Positions 10,501 through 24,200 of a stretch of 64,000 nucleotides of DNA are shown here, in pieces. The notes beneath the pieces are model-generated. The model was not told where the DNA came from, ran no database searches, and saw nothing but the letters and a program-made list of their open reading frames with translations. The translations under genes were made by a program, and so were the position numbers. Source of the stretch: Amblyornis subalaris (lineage: Eukaryota; Chordata; Aves; Passeriformes; Ptilonorhynchidae); assembly GCA_018881555.1 (NCBI GenBank), contig JACAXG010000167.1:1457920-1521919 (forward strand). The letters run 5' to 3'. Position 1 is the first letter of the stretch. Each line of letters opens with the position of its first letter.

Positions 10501-13500
10501 GCAGTCTGGGGTAATAAGGGCTGATGCACCACAGCCAGCAGCACCAGGAGCGTGGTGGGGTCCATAGTGGACTCATTATGGTGGGTTCATGGTGAACTCA
10601 AGCTTTGCTATTCACTTTTTGTCCTAATGTTTTTTCCCCAGGCCCTAGCTATACACTGAAGGGATTTACATTCCTCTTTCACCATCCCAGGTCTCTCCTG
10701 TTTGCTGGCTCCAGGCTGCTCACNTTGTATCAATCTCTGCTTGGCACCACACGCCCCACATCTCTGGCTCTGGTAAGCTGGGCTGGGCTGGGCTCATCAG
10801 CTTTCCTGCTCCTTCCCACCTCTTGGGAGAATGCTTTCATTAATAGTCAATAAATGAGGGTTTTTGTAGTGGTGTAACAGGCGTTTTCTGGGAAAGTGGA
10901 NGTGGGTGTGTGTGGACATTGCTTGGAGACTTGTCTCACCACGGCTGCACAAATACAGCACATCTGTGCTGTAGATTTCTTTCTTTTTTAAGGCACTGGA
11001 AGTTGAAGATACCAACTGGTGATGCCTCTCCACATGTGCCACGAGTGGGGCAGCTCAGCTACTGACTGCTGAGCCAACAGTGGCCCGTGGGATGTGTTTA
11101 GGTGGGCTGATTCCCATGCAGCTGCAGTGGAAATGGGAACAGCTTTGTGGGTCTATAGCAGGATGGNCACCATCCACAGCAGTGCCATGAAACATCAGTC
11201 CCCCTTCTTGAAAAAGAGGATCTGCCATCCCTCTTGGGAAGGAGGTCGGTATGGGCTCAGTCAGAGACACAGGGAGCAGAGTGGTGCCTTGTCCTGGAAG
11301 CGAGCCTGGCCATGTGCTCACTGAGCTGCCCTGGGCTCATCCATCCTCTGGACCTGTCTCCATCAGAAAAAGGTTGTGACTAACTCTGCCTTTCTGGCAA
11401 CTCTGAGGATGCTTTGGGAGCTCTCTGAAGGGCTGCAGCTCTGNTAAAGAGCAGGGAAGAGGCTGAGCATTATTTGTATGGAGTTTCTAAACCGGATTGG
11501 CAATAAACAATCTGTTAACAAACCCAGATGAGGTGGGTTTGGGAGTGTCCAGCTGGAAAGGCAAACTCTTGATCCCACAGTGAGTCCCAAGCCCAGGAGC
11601 TGCAGGGGAGTGTCAGCAAGATCCTGTCCCACCCAATGCCCTGGTCCTTCTTGCTGCTCCAAGGGCAGTGTCCAGCAACAACAGCACAGGCTCCTCCTAA
11701 GATTTAATCTCCGGGATCCAGGAGGCCAATCCCGCTGCTCTTTAGGAGGACAGGAAAGGTCTGTTTGCCAATGGTACAACTGGCTCATTGGAGATGGAGG
11801 AGAGATTTACTGTAAGGCTGCTCCCAGTGTTTTAGGTGTTGCACCCACGTTGTTGTTACCCAGTGTTACCTAACACGCTTTTTGGCCTTTCCTCTGCATG
11901 GAAATTCCCAGAGCTGCTTCTGTTAACAAAGCATCAACGGGAAATTGGAAGGGAAAAGCCCAGCACAGACAGTTCTGCCTTGCTTGTACAGGTTGTACAA
12001 ACCCCTTTATTTAAAAATATCTAACCTCTGTCTAACGATCACCCTACTTCCCATGGGGGGGGAAAGTCTGTCATCAGCCCCATGTGATGTCACCTTACCC
12101 TCTGGCTGTTTTCAAAGGACACACACCAAAATTGGTGCTTTTTCACTGCTGCCTTTTCTGCAGGACTATTGCCCCCCACAAGGAAAACNAGAAGTTTCCC
12201 TGTACTTTAAAAAAAAAATTTGCTGCAATTGCCCTAATTCTCTTGGCTGTCTCCTACCCTTTTGTTTCCCATATGNATGATCTATAGATCCTACCTTTGG
12301 ATTTGTTCTCACTGCCTTCGGCATTCCTGTTCCCCATTTGTTTCATAAAGGATATTTCTATACTCTTGATGAAGAAGGGGTGTTGTTTTAACCAGTGGAA
12401 TAGTCTCTCAGTTGTCAGATTGTGGCTTTTGGTCAGTATAGAGGAATGTTCTTCAACATTCCCCAATTATCATTCTTGGGATTTTTTTGTTTGTTTGTTT
12501 TATCTGTTTAAATTCTTTCTATGAACTGATTTGGCTCANGATTGTTTTCTGGTTGGTAACAGCAGCCTGAGAGAGCAGCAAGGCAAGGTCTGACTGGGTT
12601 TGATTTTATTCCATCTGCACATAACAAATGTTTTCGAGTGGCAATCACTTCGCACCTAAGCTACTGTGTGTTTTCAGTGCTGTGATCAAATTCTCTGTAT
12701 CTGCCAAGAAAAAAGGCCTGATACACAGTTCTCCCCTGTTGGCTGTGTGAGTTCTTTTGAGATAGCAAATAATCACCATCATCTTTTACAGACACAGTGC
12801 CTGTCTCCGTGCTGGAGGCAGCTTTCCTGCAGAATTTGCTCCATTTGAAGTTTCCCCGTGACAATCTGGCCCTTTTCTCCTCCTTGCCTTTGGCAGCTGC
12901 CCAGGGGGATGTTCAGATNGTTCACAGGTTTGATTTTGTGCTCCACTGCAGGCACTGGTTGGTCTGTTTTGTACTTTCTATTTTAGATGATTGAGCCATC
13001 AATTTTCAGATTCATTTACTACTGTGTCCAATGACCTGGATGCTGACGATCCCATTTCTAACAGGTCTCCGTCTTATCCCCACTTCAGCCTTCCTAAAAG
13101 CCATGATTTTAACACTCCAATGAGCTTCCCACCAGGTTTCCATCTTTCCAGCTAGGCCAAATTTTTGCCTGTACAACAGAGATTCCTGTTTATTATCCAG
13201 GACCTACCTTTGGTGAATAGGTGATGAAAGCATTTCTCTCCACTTCCTTCTTTGCTTTGATTAATTTTGTTCTCAGCACCTTCATTACGTGCTAAATGAG
13301 TTTCCATTTGTTCTCTCTTTGCACCTTTCCCTTTTGTTGTTAGTTTAACACCTCCCTGCCCAAGGCAGCCTGTCTTTGCCTCAGAAAATCGGTTTCTAAT
13401 TTGGGAAGGAAGCTACCAAAATCCTCCAAATCCCCTCATGGAGGAGCGAGGTAAGCCCTCTGTAAACAACACTCATCTTGCCACTTCCACGCTCAGTTTT

Positions 13501-15843
13501 CCCATGGAAAACCTTCTGGTTTTCTTCATCTACAGGAGAGGGAGGATCTCTGAAAGCTCCTTTAGGAACCTTTACAGCATCCTTTCAAGTGATGCAGCCC
13601 AGAAAACAAGAGAGAGGCTGAGATTTAGGGACACTGGTGCCAGTACTGAGCTGCAATTGAGCTCCTGGCTTCCTGTCTCAGCGTCCTACCTGCTGGAGCC
13701 ATCACAAGGCTTTCTTTTGGAATGGATCAAACTGCTTGGAAAGATCGTTGGGCTTGTTAAATTAGGAGAAAACTAACCTGGGGGAGGGGAATTGACACTG
13801 AGTTTCTCATTGTCTTTTTCTCTCTGGAGACTNATTTCCTGTCTTCTGGACAGAAACGGTATCATAGGGTGATCCCAACTGATAATCCCATTGATTTTGA
13901 CTGCCATTGGGAAAGATGCTTCCTGTCCCTGCCAAACCTTAAGCATCTGTACACGTCCTACTCATCAGCAAACACTCCAGCAGATGCCAAGCATCCCTTG
14001 GACACCACGGTGAGAGCCACACACGTGCTCAGGTGCTGCACTGAGCTGGGGCCTCTCTAAACAAGAAGGGACCATTAGTTTTGGCTCATTAGCTTAACTG
14101 AGCTGACTATTAAATCCCACTCCTCCCGCCACTTTCTGTAAAATAAACGTAGAAATGAGCCATCTTTGCAGCTGTGACAAGTAATAAATCCAATTAATTT
14201 CCATGTCTTTAGTGTTAATATATGCATTAGACGTGTCAGCGCTGCCTTTTTGTTTCCTTTGTGGAAAAGGTTGTCTCAGAGATTCCCTTCTAATTAGGAT
14301 GGGAGTTTAATCCTTTGTGGATATATTCCTCCAGGAAGCCACTTGCTGAGATGCAGCATCTTCAGTCCCAGGGAATTGTGTTACTGTTTGTTTGGGAGTT
14401 TTTTGTCTCTTTTTTTTGTGGTTGTTTTTTATGCATATGACAATGACTATCACAAAAAATTCATACTTCCCCTGCTAATTTAAGGGTTAAGGAAAAAAAC
14501 TCCACTTTGTCCTGTGAAGATGTCACCAAACAAAGCAGAAAGCAAGGCACAGATGCAGCTCTCTTTGAAATCTGCATAGTAATGACTGTTTACCCTCCTT
14601 TCTCCGTGATGACTCCAATACAAAGGGTACAGTAAGCAGCTGTGTGGGATTCATGGTCAGATCCATTAGCAGGATGAAGCACTGGCTGAGTGCAAGTCTC
14701 ATGCCAGTCGTTTAGGACAAGCTGGGAGGAAAACCACAGAGATCACAGCTCTGAGGCCGAGTCTGTTGGAAGTGTTGCTGGTAGTGCTCTCGGTTACAGG
14801 GAGATCAGAGCCCCTGCACAGATGGAAGGGCAAAGTGCAGGGGCTCCAGAGAATCCTNTGAAAGTTTATCAGCCCTTGTACTCCACAGACTGCCCAGAGG
14901 TGCCTCACAGCTGTATGTCACAGAGTGTGGCCCACTCAAAACAGGAGCTCCTGGTGCAGGTCTCAAGGCACCTTGTGCTCTGTAGATAAAAGAAGAAGCT
15001 GGAACTTGAATCCTGTGCAGAAGCAACTTTTAATTGTGTCACATCCAAGAGAAAATCGGCCCAGAAGCCAAATTTACATGAACNAACTCTGCTACCAACC
15101 TCCTTTCCTGCTCCTGCTGCCCCATGACTAACCTCTCCTCTCCACCCTTACAAATAACGCAAACTCCCAGCTTCATTTGCTGAGATTTCCCAGAGCACTG
15201 CGGATGCTTTTCTTCCTGCCTCTCTCTCATGTTACATCCAGGAATGGCTATTTCTCCTTGCAGAGGTTATCTAGGTTTGAAGCCTCCTCCCTACGGACAG
15301 ACTCATAAGGTCTCTGATGAGGAACAGCAGGTCTTTGTTCATTCTCAATGCACAGAGGCTGTAAATCCTCAGAGGGTGACCAGGGAAACCAAGAGCTGGC
15401 TGCCCCAATAAATCTCCCAGGGTGGCTGCTGCAGTGCTCTCCCAGAGCTGCAGGTTCCCAGTGCAGTTGTGGGATAGAAAATAAGCCAGTGTATGCACTA
15501 GGGAAAAAGAAGGAAAGATGGTTTTGGTCACTTCAGTTAAAAGGTTGCCTGGATAAGCTGCTGGGAAAGGCAAGAGAGGGTAACAGCCTTTGGAGCTTTC
15601 CCCTGCTTCTTGGTTAAACCAGTGTGGATCACCAGGGCTTTGTGCATTAAGCTGCAAGTGCTGGCAAAACCTCTGCTGTGCTGAACCCGGGGTTACACCC
15701 ACACTGGGGCTTGGTGCACTCACTTGGACACGACCTGGGATCTNGGGAGAGCTGGGGAAGGCCTGAGCGGGTCAGCACAATCCAGCCGGCACCCTGCTGT
15801 CTGCATGTGGCTCTAGGGCTGGGTCCAGCCTCTCCCCACCTTT
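10501..15843. other. Intergenic sequence, no gene recognised
   Basis: This is unique sequence with a TTTG-type run near 12486-12502 and an AT-rich patch at about 14095-14260 that could be another conserved element (TAATAAATCCAATTAATTT). Open frames reach 150 codons at most (minus strand, 15271-15723) and lack recognisable motifs. Confidence 0.6.
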
Positions 15844-16030
15844 TCATAGAATCATAGAATATCCTAACTTGAAAGGGACCCACAAGGATCATCGAGTCCT
15901 GGCCCTGCACNGGACAACCCCAAGAACTCTACCATGTGCCTGAGAGTGTTGTCCAAACACTTCTTGAACTCTGGCAGGCTTGGTGCTGTGACCACTTCCC
16001 TGGGGAGCCTGTTCCTTTTATCTTGCTCTG
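15844..16030 (-). mobile_element. CR1 LINE 3' fragment, minus strand
   Basis: On the plus strand it opens with the reversed CR1 tail TTCATAGAATCATAGAATAT and continues through GGGACCCACAAGGATCAT, TGTCCAAACACTTCTTGAAC and CCTGGGGAGCCTGTTCC. It is a 5'-truncated, moderately diverged copy. Confidence 0.9.
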
Positions 16031-18674
16031 GCTTCAAAGAGGCTGAGAGAGGCCTCTAGGGAATGGCCTGTAGGGCACTGAGTGACACCCAGGAGCCAAA
16101 CCCTTGTTATTGTACCAACACTTGCCACCCGGTCCTTCCCAGCACTGTGGCCCTCTGTGGTTGGTGCCTTCGTGTGCCTGTCCATGCAAGGTGAAGCTCT
16201 TGCCTCACCACAGCAGTGCATGGTGTCTCTTGCAAGGCAGTGGGGTAATTCTGAGAGCTTGTTGCTCCAGGATGTCACCCGTTTGCAAAGCTGGGAAAAC
16301 ATCTGTGGGACCAGCGCGCCTCGGCGTCACCACCTCAAAGGCAGAGAGGCAGAGTCTGACAGCCCCACAGAGCCCAGCCCAGCCTGACAGCTCTCACAGC
16401 NCTGCTGGGCTGCCAGGAGCTGCTGCTTGACTTACTTTAATTATTTATTACTGTTTTCCAAGCCTGCTCTTTCCCAGGAGTAATCCTTGTTTCACTGTGT
16501 CATCCANGGGTGTGAAGGAGCCTGGTTTCGTGGCAGTAGCACCAGATGGTGACGAGTCAGGCTCATGTACATGTGCCAGCTCTGCTCTCATCTCTGTGCC
16601 TTAGCTTGGGCAGGTCCCCCCATCCCTGCTTCCCACTTGGTCAGATGGGGCATTCACTCTTCATCTGCTTCCAGAATGAAGGATTCTTGGTGTTTCCAGC
16701 CCATGTGCTTTGGTTCAGAGCAGGTACAGTGGAAACCACATTCACAGGGCAAGTTTGAGGCAGGTGTTACCCAAGACAGTCATCATTCCTGCCTCTCCTC
16801 ATCACTGGTCTTCTTTTGCCAGACTCCCTTTGGGTCTGGGAAGGACCAGAGCATGGATATACATCCAGGACTCTGGATGTCTATCCATCCTCAGCAACAG
16901 TGGAGGAAATCTTGAGGGAACTGATCCCTCCAGCTGCTCTGACTTTCCCGGTGTTCCTGCTGTCATGACTGGCAAACACAGACAAGAGAAATTTTCNGTT
17001 CCCCTTGAAGCTGTTAGAGATTAAAGACTAACTTGCAAAATAGATAAAAGAATGTAAAAGCAGACACACAGGATGCTAAATGTAGCTGGAACCAGTGGAT
17101 AAAGAGATAAGGAGGAATATGGTGTGTTTTGTGGCAAAGCCATGTAACAAAAAGCAACAGCACAACCCTAAAAGAAGTTCAAGGCAAAGTCATCTGCAAC
17201 ATTGGGGACACTCAGTGAGTACCACCACCAGAGATTCCCTTAGACAACCCTCTAGGACCATGGAAGGACTTCCAGTGCCTGCTTTCTAATACTTCACATT
17301 GTGTGAGAAAGTTTGGTTTCTAGGATTTCAGTATCGTGACCAGCAAGGAAAGGCCTGCTGCTTCCCTGGGCCTTTTGTTGCTCCAAGTGACAGCTCCTCA
17401 TGGGCCCTGTAGCCCTTGGATGCTCCTTCCCCCTCTTGTNTTCTGGCACCCACTTCATAAGCAAATCCTCCAGTGATGCTCTTACTGGCAGGCCCAAGAT
17501 GCAGCTATTTGAATTCTGCCTTTTGTTTTTAACCAGGTTCATTTTCTTCCCCCTCCAGGCCATTGGTAGTTCCTATGGAGGGGCTCCCAACTCCTCCCGC
17601 TGCCTCAGACATCTGACTGCCACTTCCCCTCCTTGCCCAGACAACTGGCAGTCTATTTATTTTCAGTCTCCCTGGAACAAGCCTGGCCTTTTATTTCATA
17701 GCTTTATTCTGCCCTGCCAGCAGCCCTGAAGCTCCCTTGTCAAAGCAGGAGAGGAGAAGAGTTATGCTCCACACACTGAGATGCGGCTGGCGCTGGTGTG
17801 AGATGGGAAGCAGGCTTGGATTTGGCCATGTGGCCCAGATGTTATTTGTTTGCTACTTTTCCTGATGCCTGCTGCTCTGCTCTGGAGGATCTCAGCTTTT
17901 GTTAGAAGCAAATTAAAATTAACAACAAAAAAAGCGGGGAAAAAAGAAGAACAGAAAGTGTTGGAGGAAGCAGTGACATTTGGAAGTGTACACAAGGCAA
18001 CGTGGTGATGTTTGCTTCAGTCTGCTTGAGGCTTGAGGCAGCAGCTTGGAGGAAGATCGAGGATATCCCTCTTGGCTGTCACCCTTTTCCTCCACTGCAT
18101 CCNCCGGTGGGCTCAGAGCACACCGGGCTCGCTCCCTTTGCACTTTCCCCTGCAGCCACTAAGTGGATGCTATATGGCATTTGGGTAATACCCAAACCTG
18201 AGGATTTCACGCCGTTCTGGGAGTTGTGCTGCAGAGGCTTTAAATTTTGGAGGAGCGGCCAAGTTGGAGGAGTTTGCAAATCCTGCACCCTCCCGGGCTG
18301 AGCATCCGCNCACTGTGCACTGAGGTGGTGCCTCAGCTTTGCCTCGCAGTGAGGTGGAGCTGGGGAAAGCATCATCAACTTCAACCTTGCAAAGAAACAG
18401 GGTTTAACAGCTCCCTGCCTGCAGTTCAACCTCTTTCATGAACACAAGCACAGATCAGAGCGAGGCGCAAGCCGAAAAATTCAGATCCCAATCCAAAATT
18501 TGAATGTGCCAGCACTTGGGTGTGTAGTTCTGGAGCTGGAGTCTGACTCACTTGCAAACAGGGACCCTTTGCAAAACACGGATCGAGGTTCAAATTCCTG
18601 TCCCTCCTCCAAAATTAAAGATGGGAGAAATTCTGAGAGCTCAGTGTTTTGGTTCTGGGCCATCTAAGAGGGGT

Positions 18675-18775
18675 GAAGTTGTGCTTAAGTGCTTTGTTGA
18701 ATAGGAAGAGACTTGAGCACGTGCTTAANGTTATTAAGTGCTTAGCTGTTTTTGTTGAATCAGGGCCCCCGGCTT
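18675..18775. repeat. Old amniote palindromic repeat (TTAAGTGCTTTGTTGAAT type)
   Basis: It contains GCTTAAGTGCTTTGTTGAAT, GAGCACGTGCTTAA, TTAAGTGCTTAGCTG and TTGTTGAATCAGGGCCC. This arrangement, with both orientations of the TTAAGCAC core, recurs in an old SINE/MITE-like family of reptiles and birds. A second relic is at 43545-43665. Confidence 0.45.
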
Positions 18776-19295
18776 TTAAAGTCAATACTAAACCCTTAGG
18801 CTGCATCTCAAAGGATTTGGAAAAGAAGTGGCATCCAGATACCGTTGGATGTTTGACTGCTGAGCTCTGCATTCCTGCTTTGAAGGCTGGTTCCTCTGAA
18901 CCTGCTCTCATTGCTATTCCAAACCATCTCCATGACTNGTCCCTGGCCATCAGGTGACTATGAAGAGAGCACAGGGAATTATGGACATTTAACACAGGCT
19001 CTGGCACAACTCCTGGAGAAGTTTGGATGTCCTGTAGTTTCCATCAGTGGTCCCAAAGCAGATGGTAACACAGGATTGCTGCCTGGGAGGCTTGCTTGTC
19101 TCCAGGACCTTCTTCAATCTGAGCAGGGGCTTTTAGCATTCAGTTTAACTTTCTCTGGAGCTCAGACCTAGAAACTCAGATAGGATTCCTTTATCAAACA
19201 TCCACTTGCTGCCTGAGCTGTGTCTGGTTTTAAGGCATCTGTCTGAAGATAAAGGCTTAAATTTAGAATGGAAGTTATAACCAAAATGTTTACAT

Positions 19296-19317
19296 AAAAA
19301 AAAAAAAAAAAAAAAAA
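19296..19317 (+). repeat. Poly(A) run of 22
   Basis: It is followed by A-rich ACAACACAAAAAACCCC and then by the CR1 fragment at 19358. It could be the tail of another decayed retrocopy, but nothing upstream is recognisable. Confidence 0.9.
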
Positions 19318-19357
19318 CAACACAAAAAACCCCAAAATCAAAACAACTTTGTAGTGT

Positions 19358-19464
19358 CACCTGGTCTAGTGGAAAGTGTCCCTGCCCACAGCAGGGTTTT
19401 GGAACCAGATGATATTTAAGGTCCCTTCCAACCCAAACCATTCTGTGATTTTGTGATTCTATGA
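19358..19464 (+). mobile_element. CR1 LINE 3' fragment
   Basis: It starts at TCACCTGGTCTAGTGGAAAG and ends CCATTCTGTGATTTTGTGATTCTATGA, so two to three copies of the terminal octamer are visible. Only the last ~105 bases of CR1 are present. Confidence 0.9.
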
Positions 19465-22362
19465 GGTGTGATGCTGTTTTGCTGGCCTAACTGAAGACAC
19501 ACACTGCAGGCCTTCTGATGTCCTCTTTGGGTGCTTGTAACCAGCTTCTCCTTGTTGTGAGAGCCCCTGGAGTCAGCCTGGCTACGAGGAGTGGGTGGGC
19601 ATGAGCTAAGCCAGCTCCCTGTGGGTGAGGGAGCGATCCCAGGAATGCAGCTGATCTCTGACCAACANCAGGGAACAGGGAGTAGCTGCAGGCAGTGGGA
19701 TTTGCAGCCAGCAGAGATGCTGCTGGAAAGAAGCTGTCCCCAAAAATCTGCAGCAAGAGGATGGATGTGAACTTCATCCCCTGAAACAGCGTTTTGGTGG
19801 CAAAAATACTGGAGCCGGCAAGCAGTGTTTGAGAGGAATGAGACTCCAGGAAGAAGTGGGAAATACAGAACTTTTCCTGCTTTACAGGTAAAAACTGTAC
19901 CTGAGGCCAGGATAGAAATAGATGGGAAACTTATGCACAGATGAAAGGCTTGAAATGAAATACATTATGCATGAGACTAACAGCTGGAATCTGAGAGCCA
20001 CTGGGAGGTAATCATCTGAAAAGTGGGAACAGTTCTGGGCAACAATGTCAGCCTATCGCAGGGGCCCCCAAAGGGCTACCAGAAACTACCTTTTGAAGGA
20101 GCTGAAATCGCAGGAGTGGAGTGGCCTTCTCTGGACAAACCACACACATCCCTCCCTCCCCAGTGTCCTCTCCCAGGTCTGGAGGCACAGGCTCCTGAGT
20201 CAGTCCAGGACAGGGCTGGCAGTGCTGTCCCATGACAAGCAGTGCCATATGACAGGGGCTTCGATTTGCAATTTTGAAACGAAATAACATCCCCAGTGCT
20301 GCCTTACTGTTTCAGGCTATTTTTCCAAAAAAACCCCAGTCCTATCTGCACATCTGATGCCAATACAGCAAATGGTAACGCAAAGATGCAGCGTGCCCCG
20401 AATGAACAGTTCAGCTGTGAGAATCAGATCAAAGTTTTGGGCCAATAATTTCTGGAAATTGAAATGCCATTCTTTTCTCTTGCAGGTTTGCAGTTGCCTG
20501 GGCTGATAGAAAATGCGTTCTTCCAGGAGAAAGCTTTCATTAAAGAAGATTAAAAAGTGTTATTCCCTCTTATGCCAAGATTGATAAGAGACTCAATACT
20601 AAAAAAAAAAAAAAGGATGGAGCAATGAAAACAGGGAAGATTCAGGTACCTTTGAGTGTCAGTTTGCATCTGACTTCAAGCCCAGCCTTTCACAGAATCA
20701 CAGACTCATTTAGATTGGAAAAGACTTTTAAGGAATCATGCAGACATGGCCATGGAGTGACACACAGGGAATGAAGTGGGGGAATAAGTGCAGGGACCAG
20801 AGCTGCTCCCATCCTGCAAGGTGGGAAAAGAGTTGCCCAGGTTTCTCAAAGGAGAATGGAGGTGACTTTAGGGTCATTCTGCTAAAATCTGCAGCTCTTC
20901 AGCTCATATTTTAAGTTGAGGGTNAGAGATTGGCAGCAAGTCCCTGCAGAGCCCTTTCTGCTCCGATTCAGACCCTGCTCTTTGTGTGTCCTGGGCTCTG
21001 TGCCTGCACACCTGACCTTCCCAGCTTTATGGGACTCACTGATGCAAAGCCTGGAGCCAGTGACACCTTCCTTTCTCCAGGCACGTGCCTTAAGCACAGC
21101 AAGGGGTCTGTGTTTGTTCTCCTGAGAGTGGAAANGGAATTTTTTCAGGCAAAATGATTTATGGTTTTGGTTTTTTTCAGTGGTTCCTTGACCCACTGTT
21201 GTTGTTATACGCTAAAGAGACTTACTCCTGTTATTTCCTCTGAGTATTTTTGCCCAGCTCCAGGCTCCCATCACGTGCCAGCTTCAGCTGAGGGTCCCAA
21301 GGCCACCCAAAGAGCTCAATGCAGCCACCTCTACCTTTGTCACAGGCAGTTTGAATGCAAATTCTACTGCAAGTTATGTCCTTTTTTTCTGAGAAGGGCT
21401 TTACTTCAAGCATGAGATAGAGTGCTGAAGGGAGAGGAGAAGGGAAGGCAACCAGTGACAGGCTTTCACGTGGAATGGCTTTTCTGGACTAGCTGTCCTT
21501 GGAACCTACATTAATGTGGGACCTTTAGAGCATGAGCTGTCCCTTGAGGAGTCTTTATCAATCCTGACGCATCCATGCCTAATCTTTTGTCCAAGACAAA
21601 AGGTCCAAGACACCTTATGATCAAGAAGCTTTCTCTTTCTCAGGCTGTTCCAGTTCCTTCTGTTGGGAATTTTTCCTAGGCTGTCTAAGTCTCAAGTTGT
21701 AATTAAAGTCCAACATTTCTACTCTTTGATTCCCAGTGGCTGATTATTCACAGGTTAATAGAATATTCTTTTGCAAAGTCCGTGCTGGTGAGGGCTGTCC
21801 CCAGCCTGATGTGCTCAATGAACAGTGGCAGCATGGGGGCAAGAAGGATTAAACTAAGCAGAAGTCCATGTCTCCAAAGATTAGGCATTTTAAAACAAAC
21901 ATCTGAAACCCAGGCCAGGACTAGACAAGGAGTCAAAATGAGGAACATCAGACATGATATTGTAAGGATGAATTGAAAGTAATTGGAGCAGAACTCAACT
22001 GACATTGTCTGCTTGGTTTTTGAAGGAGGAACAAAAAAAAAAGTGAGAAAGAAAGTGTCACTTGGAATAGTCCAGCTCTGACTTATTTGCAGAGTGTCCG
22101 TGAGCCTGAGGAGGGGATGCAGTCCCCATCAGTTAGCATCAGGGCANGATGTATTAGGTGATTTGCTAAAATGCTGGTAACGTTTCTTTATGGTGAACAA
22201 TGAGGGTGGTAACCCCAAGCTCTTCTTCTTGTCAGCTGTGAACATCATGAGTGACACTGGTTTGTTTAACTCCATTTTCTCCNTCCCCGTGTTGTCCTTA
22301 TCAGACCTTCCCTTATCCCTAAAAACAGAGGTTAAAATGGAGCTGATCTTGCCTGGCTTTCA
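19465..22362. other. Intergenic sequence, no gene recognised
   Basis: This is unique sequence with a short A run at about 20600 and a CR1 scrap at 20692. The frames present are short and have no known motif. Confidence 0.6.
20692..20736 (-). mobile_element. CR1 LINE 3' tail scrap, minus strand
   Basis: CACAGAATCACAGACTCATT followed by AGATTGGAAAAGACTTTTAA is the reversed CR1 end. Only about 45 bases are alignable. Confidence 0.75.
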
Positions 22363-22740
22363 TAGAATCATAGATTGATTAAGGTTGGAAAAGACCTCTA
22401 AGATCTTCGAGTCCCACTGTTAAAACAGCACCACCGTGTCCACCACTAACCCATGTCCCCAAGTGTCACATCCATGCCTTTTGAACACTTCCAGGGGTGT
22501 GTGGTGACTCCACTGCTGCCCTGGACACCCTGTTCCAANGCCTGACCACCCTTGCAGTGAAGAAATCTTTCCTAATATCCAATCTAAACCTACCCTGGTA
22601 CAACTTGAGGCCATTTCCTCTGGTTCTGCCACTTGGTACCTGGGAGAAGAGGCCAACCCCCACCTGGCTACAGCCTCCTTTCAGGTGGTTGTAGAGAGTG
22701 AGAAGGTCACCCCTGAGCCTTTTCCACCTTTCCACCCTTT
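22363..22740 (-). mobile_element. CR1 LINE 3' part, minus strand, ORF2 end readable
   Basis: The reversed CR1 tail (CATAGAATCATAGATTGATT, GGTTGGAAAAGACCTCTAAG) is followed by the ORF2 end. On the minus strand the frame at 22466-22879 contains [38 protein letters not shown] and WNR, all CR1 ORF2 C-terminal signatures. Homology fades beyond about 22740. It is truncated with no catalytic domain. Confidence 0.9.
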
Positions 22741-24039
22741 CCATCCAATTTTCTCCCAGATCTTCCCTACTCAAGGGACTAGAAGCAAGTTCTGCATCAT
22801 CTTGGCCAGTCTGACACCTGGCAGGCAGTGGCATTGCTGAGCAGCACGGTGACAGCTCACTGGGCTCAGGGCTCACCACTCCTCCAGAGGTTCTGCATGA
22901 ACTGGGTCTTTCACGGCCTTGGGGAGCACCACAGTGTTTGAGGCAGCAGGGGGTGATTCAAAATCAGCCCTTTTCCTGACACGACACATGGGCTGCTGCT
23001 GCAAAAAGGAAATGAATGTCACTGCATGGCTCGTAGTCTGACAGGAATGTCTGGAGAAGATCTAACATTGCTTCCCCACAAGCAGCTGTCGTCTGCATCC
23101 TCTTCCACGGCCTCCTGGGTGACTTCTTATTTTGCAAACAGTCCATCCTTCCTTCCACATTCCGTCTGGATGGAGGGTTTTGCTGGAGGGTTTCCTGCTC
23201 TTGTCTCTCCATTCCTGCACAGCTCTGCCTTCTCAGTCATGCCAGTGCAACTGCTGCTCACCCTTAAAAGTGGATCACTGAAATATCTGGGTTAGCAAAA
23301 GAGGAAAGAAGTTGTTATTTTCTTTTTTTTTTAACTCAGACCAGAATAGAGTTCTGTTTTCAGCCACAGTCCCAGCACAGCTGGTGGGACAATGATCTGC
23401 AGCAGAGGAACAGCCAAATGTAGGAAATGCCCAAATGAACAGTTCAGAGCNGAGGAGGGGATGGTATCACTGCCCTCCCTGGATCCATCCCGTCTTCCCC
23501 TCTCCTACCTCAGGTAGGGAGAGTTGGACCCTCACAGTGACCCCGTGGGAAGTGTCTGTCCCTTCACCTGCCACGTGGGCAGCGACACTGGGGGTGAGGG
23601 AAAGTGGGATTGTGTCTTTTGATGGGACACCACAGTCAGAGCAGAGGAGAGCCAGGGGAACCTGGGCCCTTGAGGGACCAAATCAAGCTGCCAGTGGTTC
23701 CCAATGCAGCAGCTTTTGCCACAACAGTACAAACGTGGCGATGTTTTGACAGGCTGGGGCAGTGCTTGTCATCTGAATATTGCGAGTTTGTGTTAAAGAT
23801 TCTATTCCGCTTTTAAAGAATTTGGCCTCTGTGCCCTGTTGACAGCATGGAAATATTTCAGTGCTGTACAAATGCAAGTAAATAAATGCAGAAGGCTGGA
23901 AATGCATCGTAGGTATGCTGCTGTTACCTAGCACCCAGAGAAATTCGTTTGGTTTGACAAAAAATGGAAACACCGCCAGGATATTTTGCTCCAGTTTAGC
24001 TTGTTTGCTAGAATTGTTTGTGGTTAGTAATGAGCACAA

Positions 24040-24200
24040 GGTTCACTTGTAATAATAATGTAACCATGGTAATACGATAACACAAGCTGATGCCAGGCTG
24101 ATTTGCTGATAAGATTTATACCGTGTTATATTATCCAATGCAATTAAGAAACACTTGGACAATTAACATTAGAATAGATTAAAATAAAGTATCAGGGGTG
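24040..24200. promoter_or_regulatory. Candidate conserved AT-rich element
   Basis: This repeat-free AT-rich block contains ATAATAATGTAACC, CTGATAAGATTTATACC (GATA-like core), CAATTAAG, ACAATTAACATTAG and similar homeodomain-type words. It lies about 4 kb upstream of DACT1. The call is inference only. Confidence 0.25.

Larger units (their letters stand above)
16031..19357. other. Intergenic sequence, one old repeat, no gene recognised
   Basis: This is mostly unique sequence with short uninformative open frames. It includes the palindromic amniote repeat at 18675-18775 and a 22-base A run at 19296-19317 just before the next CR1. Confidence 0.6.

Noticed and set aside
13020..13420. T/C-rich region that resembles text from old reptile repeats
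   Set aside because: I could not match block order to any family with confidence, so it is left as unclassified intergenic DNA.
13438..13776. 112-codon plus-strand frame starting MEERGKPS
   Set aside because: It has no family resemblance and ordinary intergenic composition; chance open frame.
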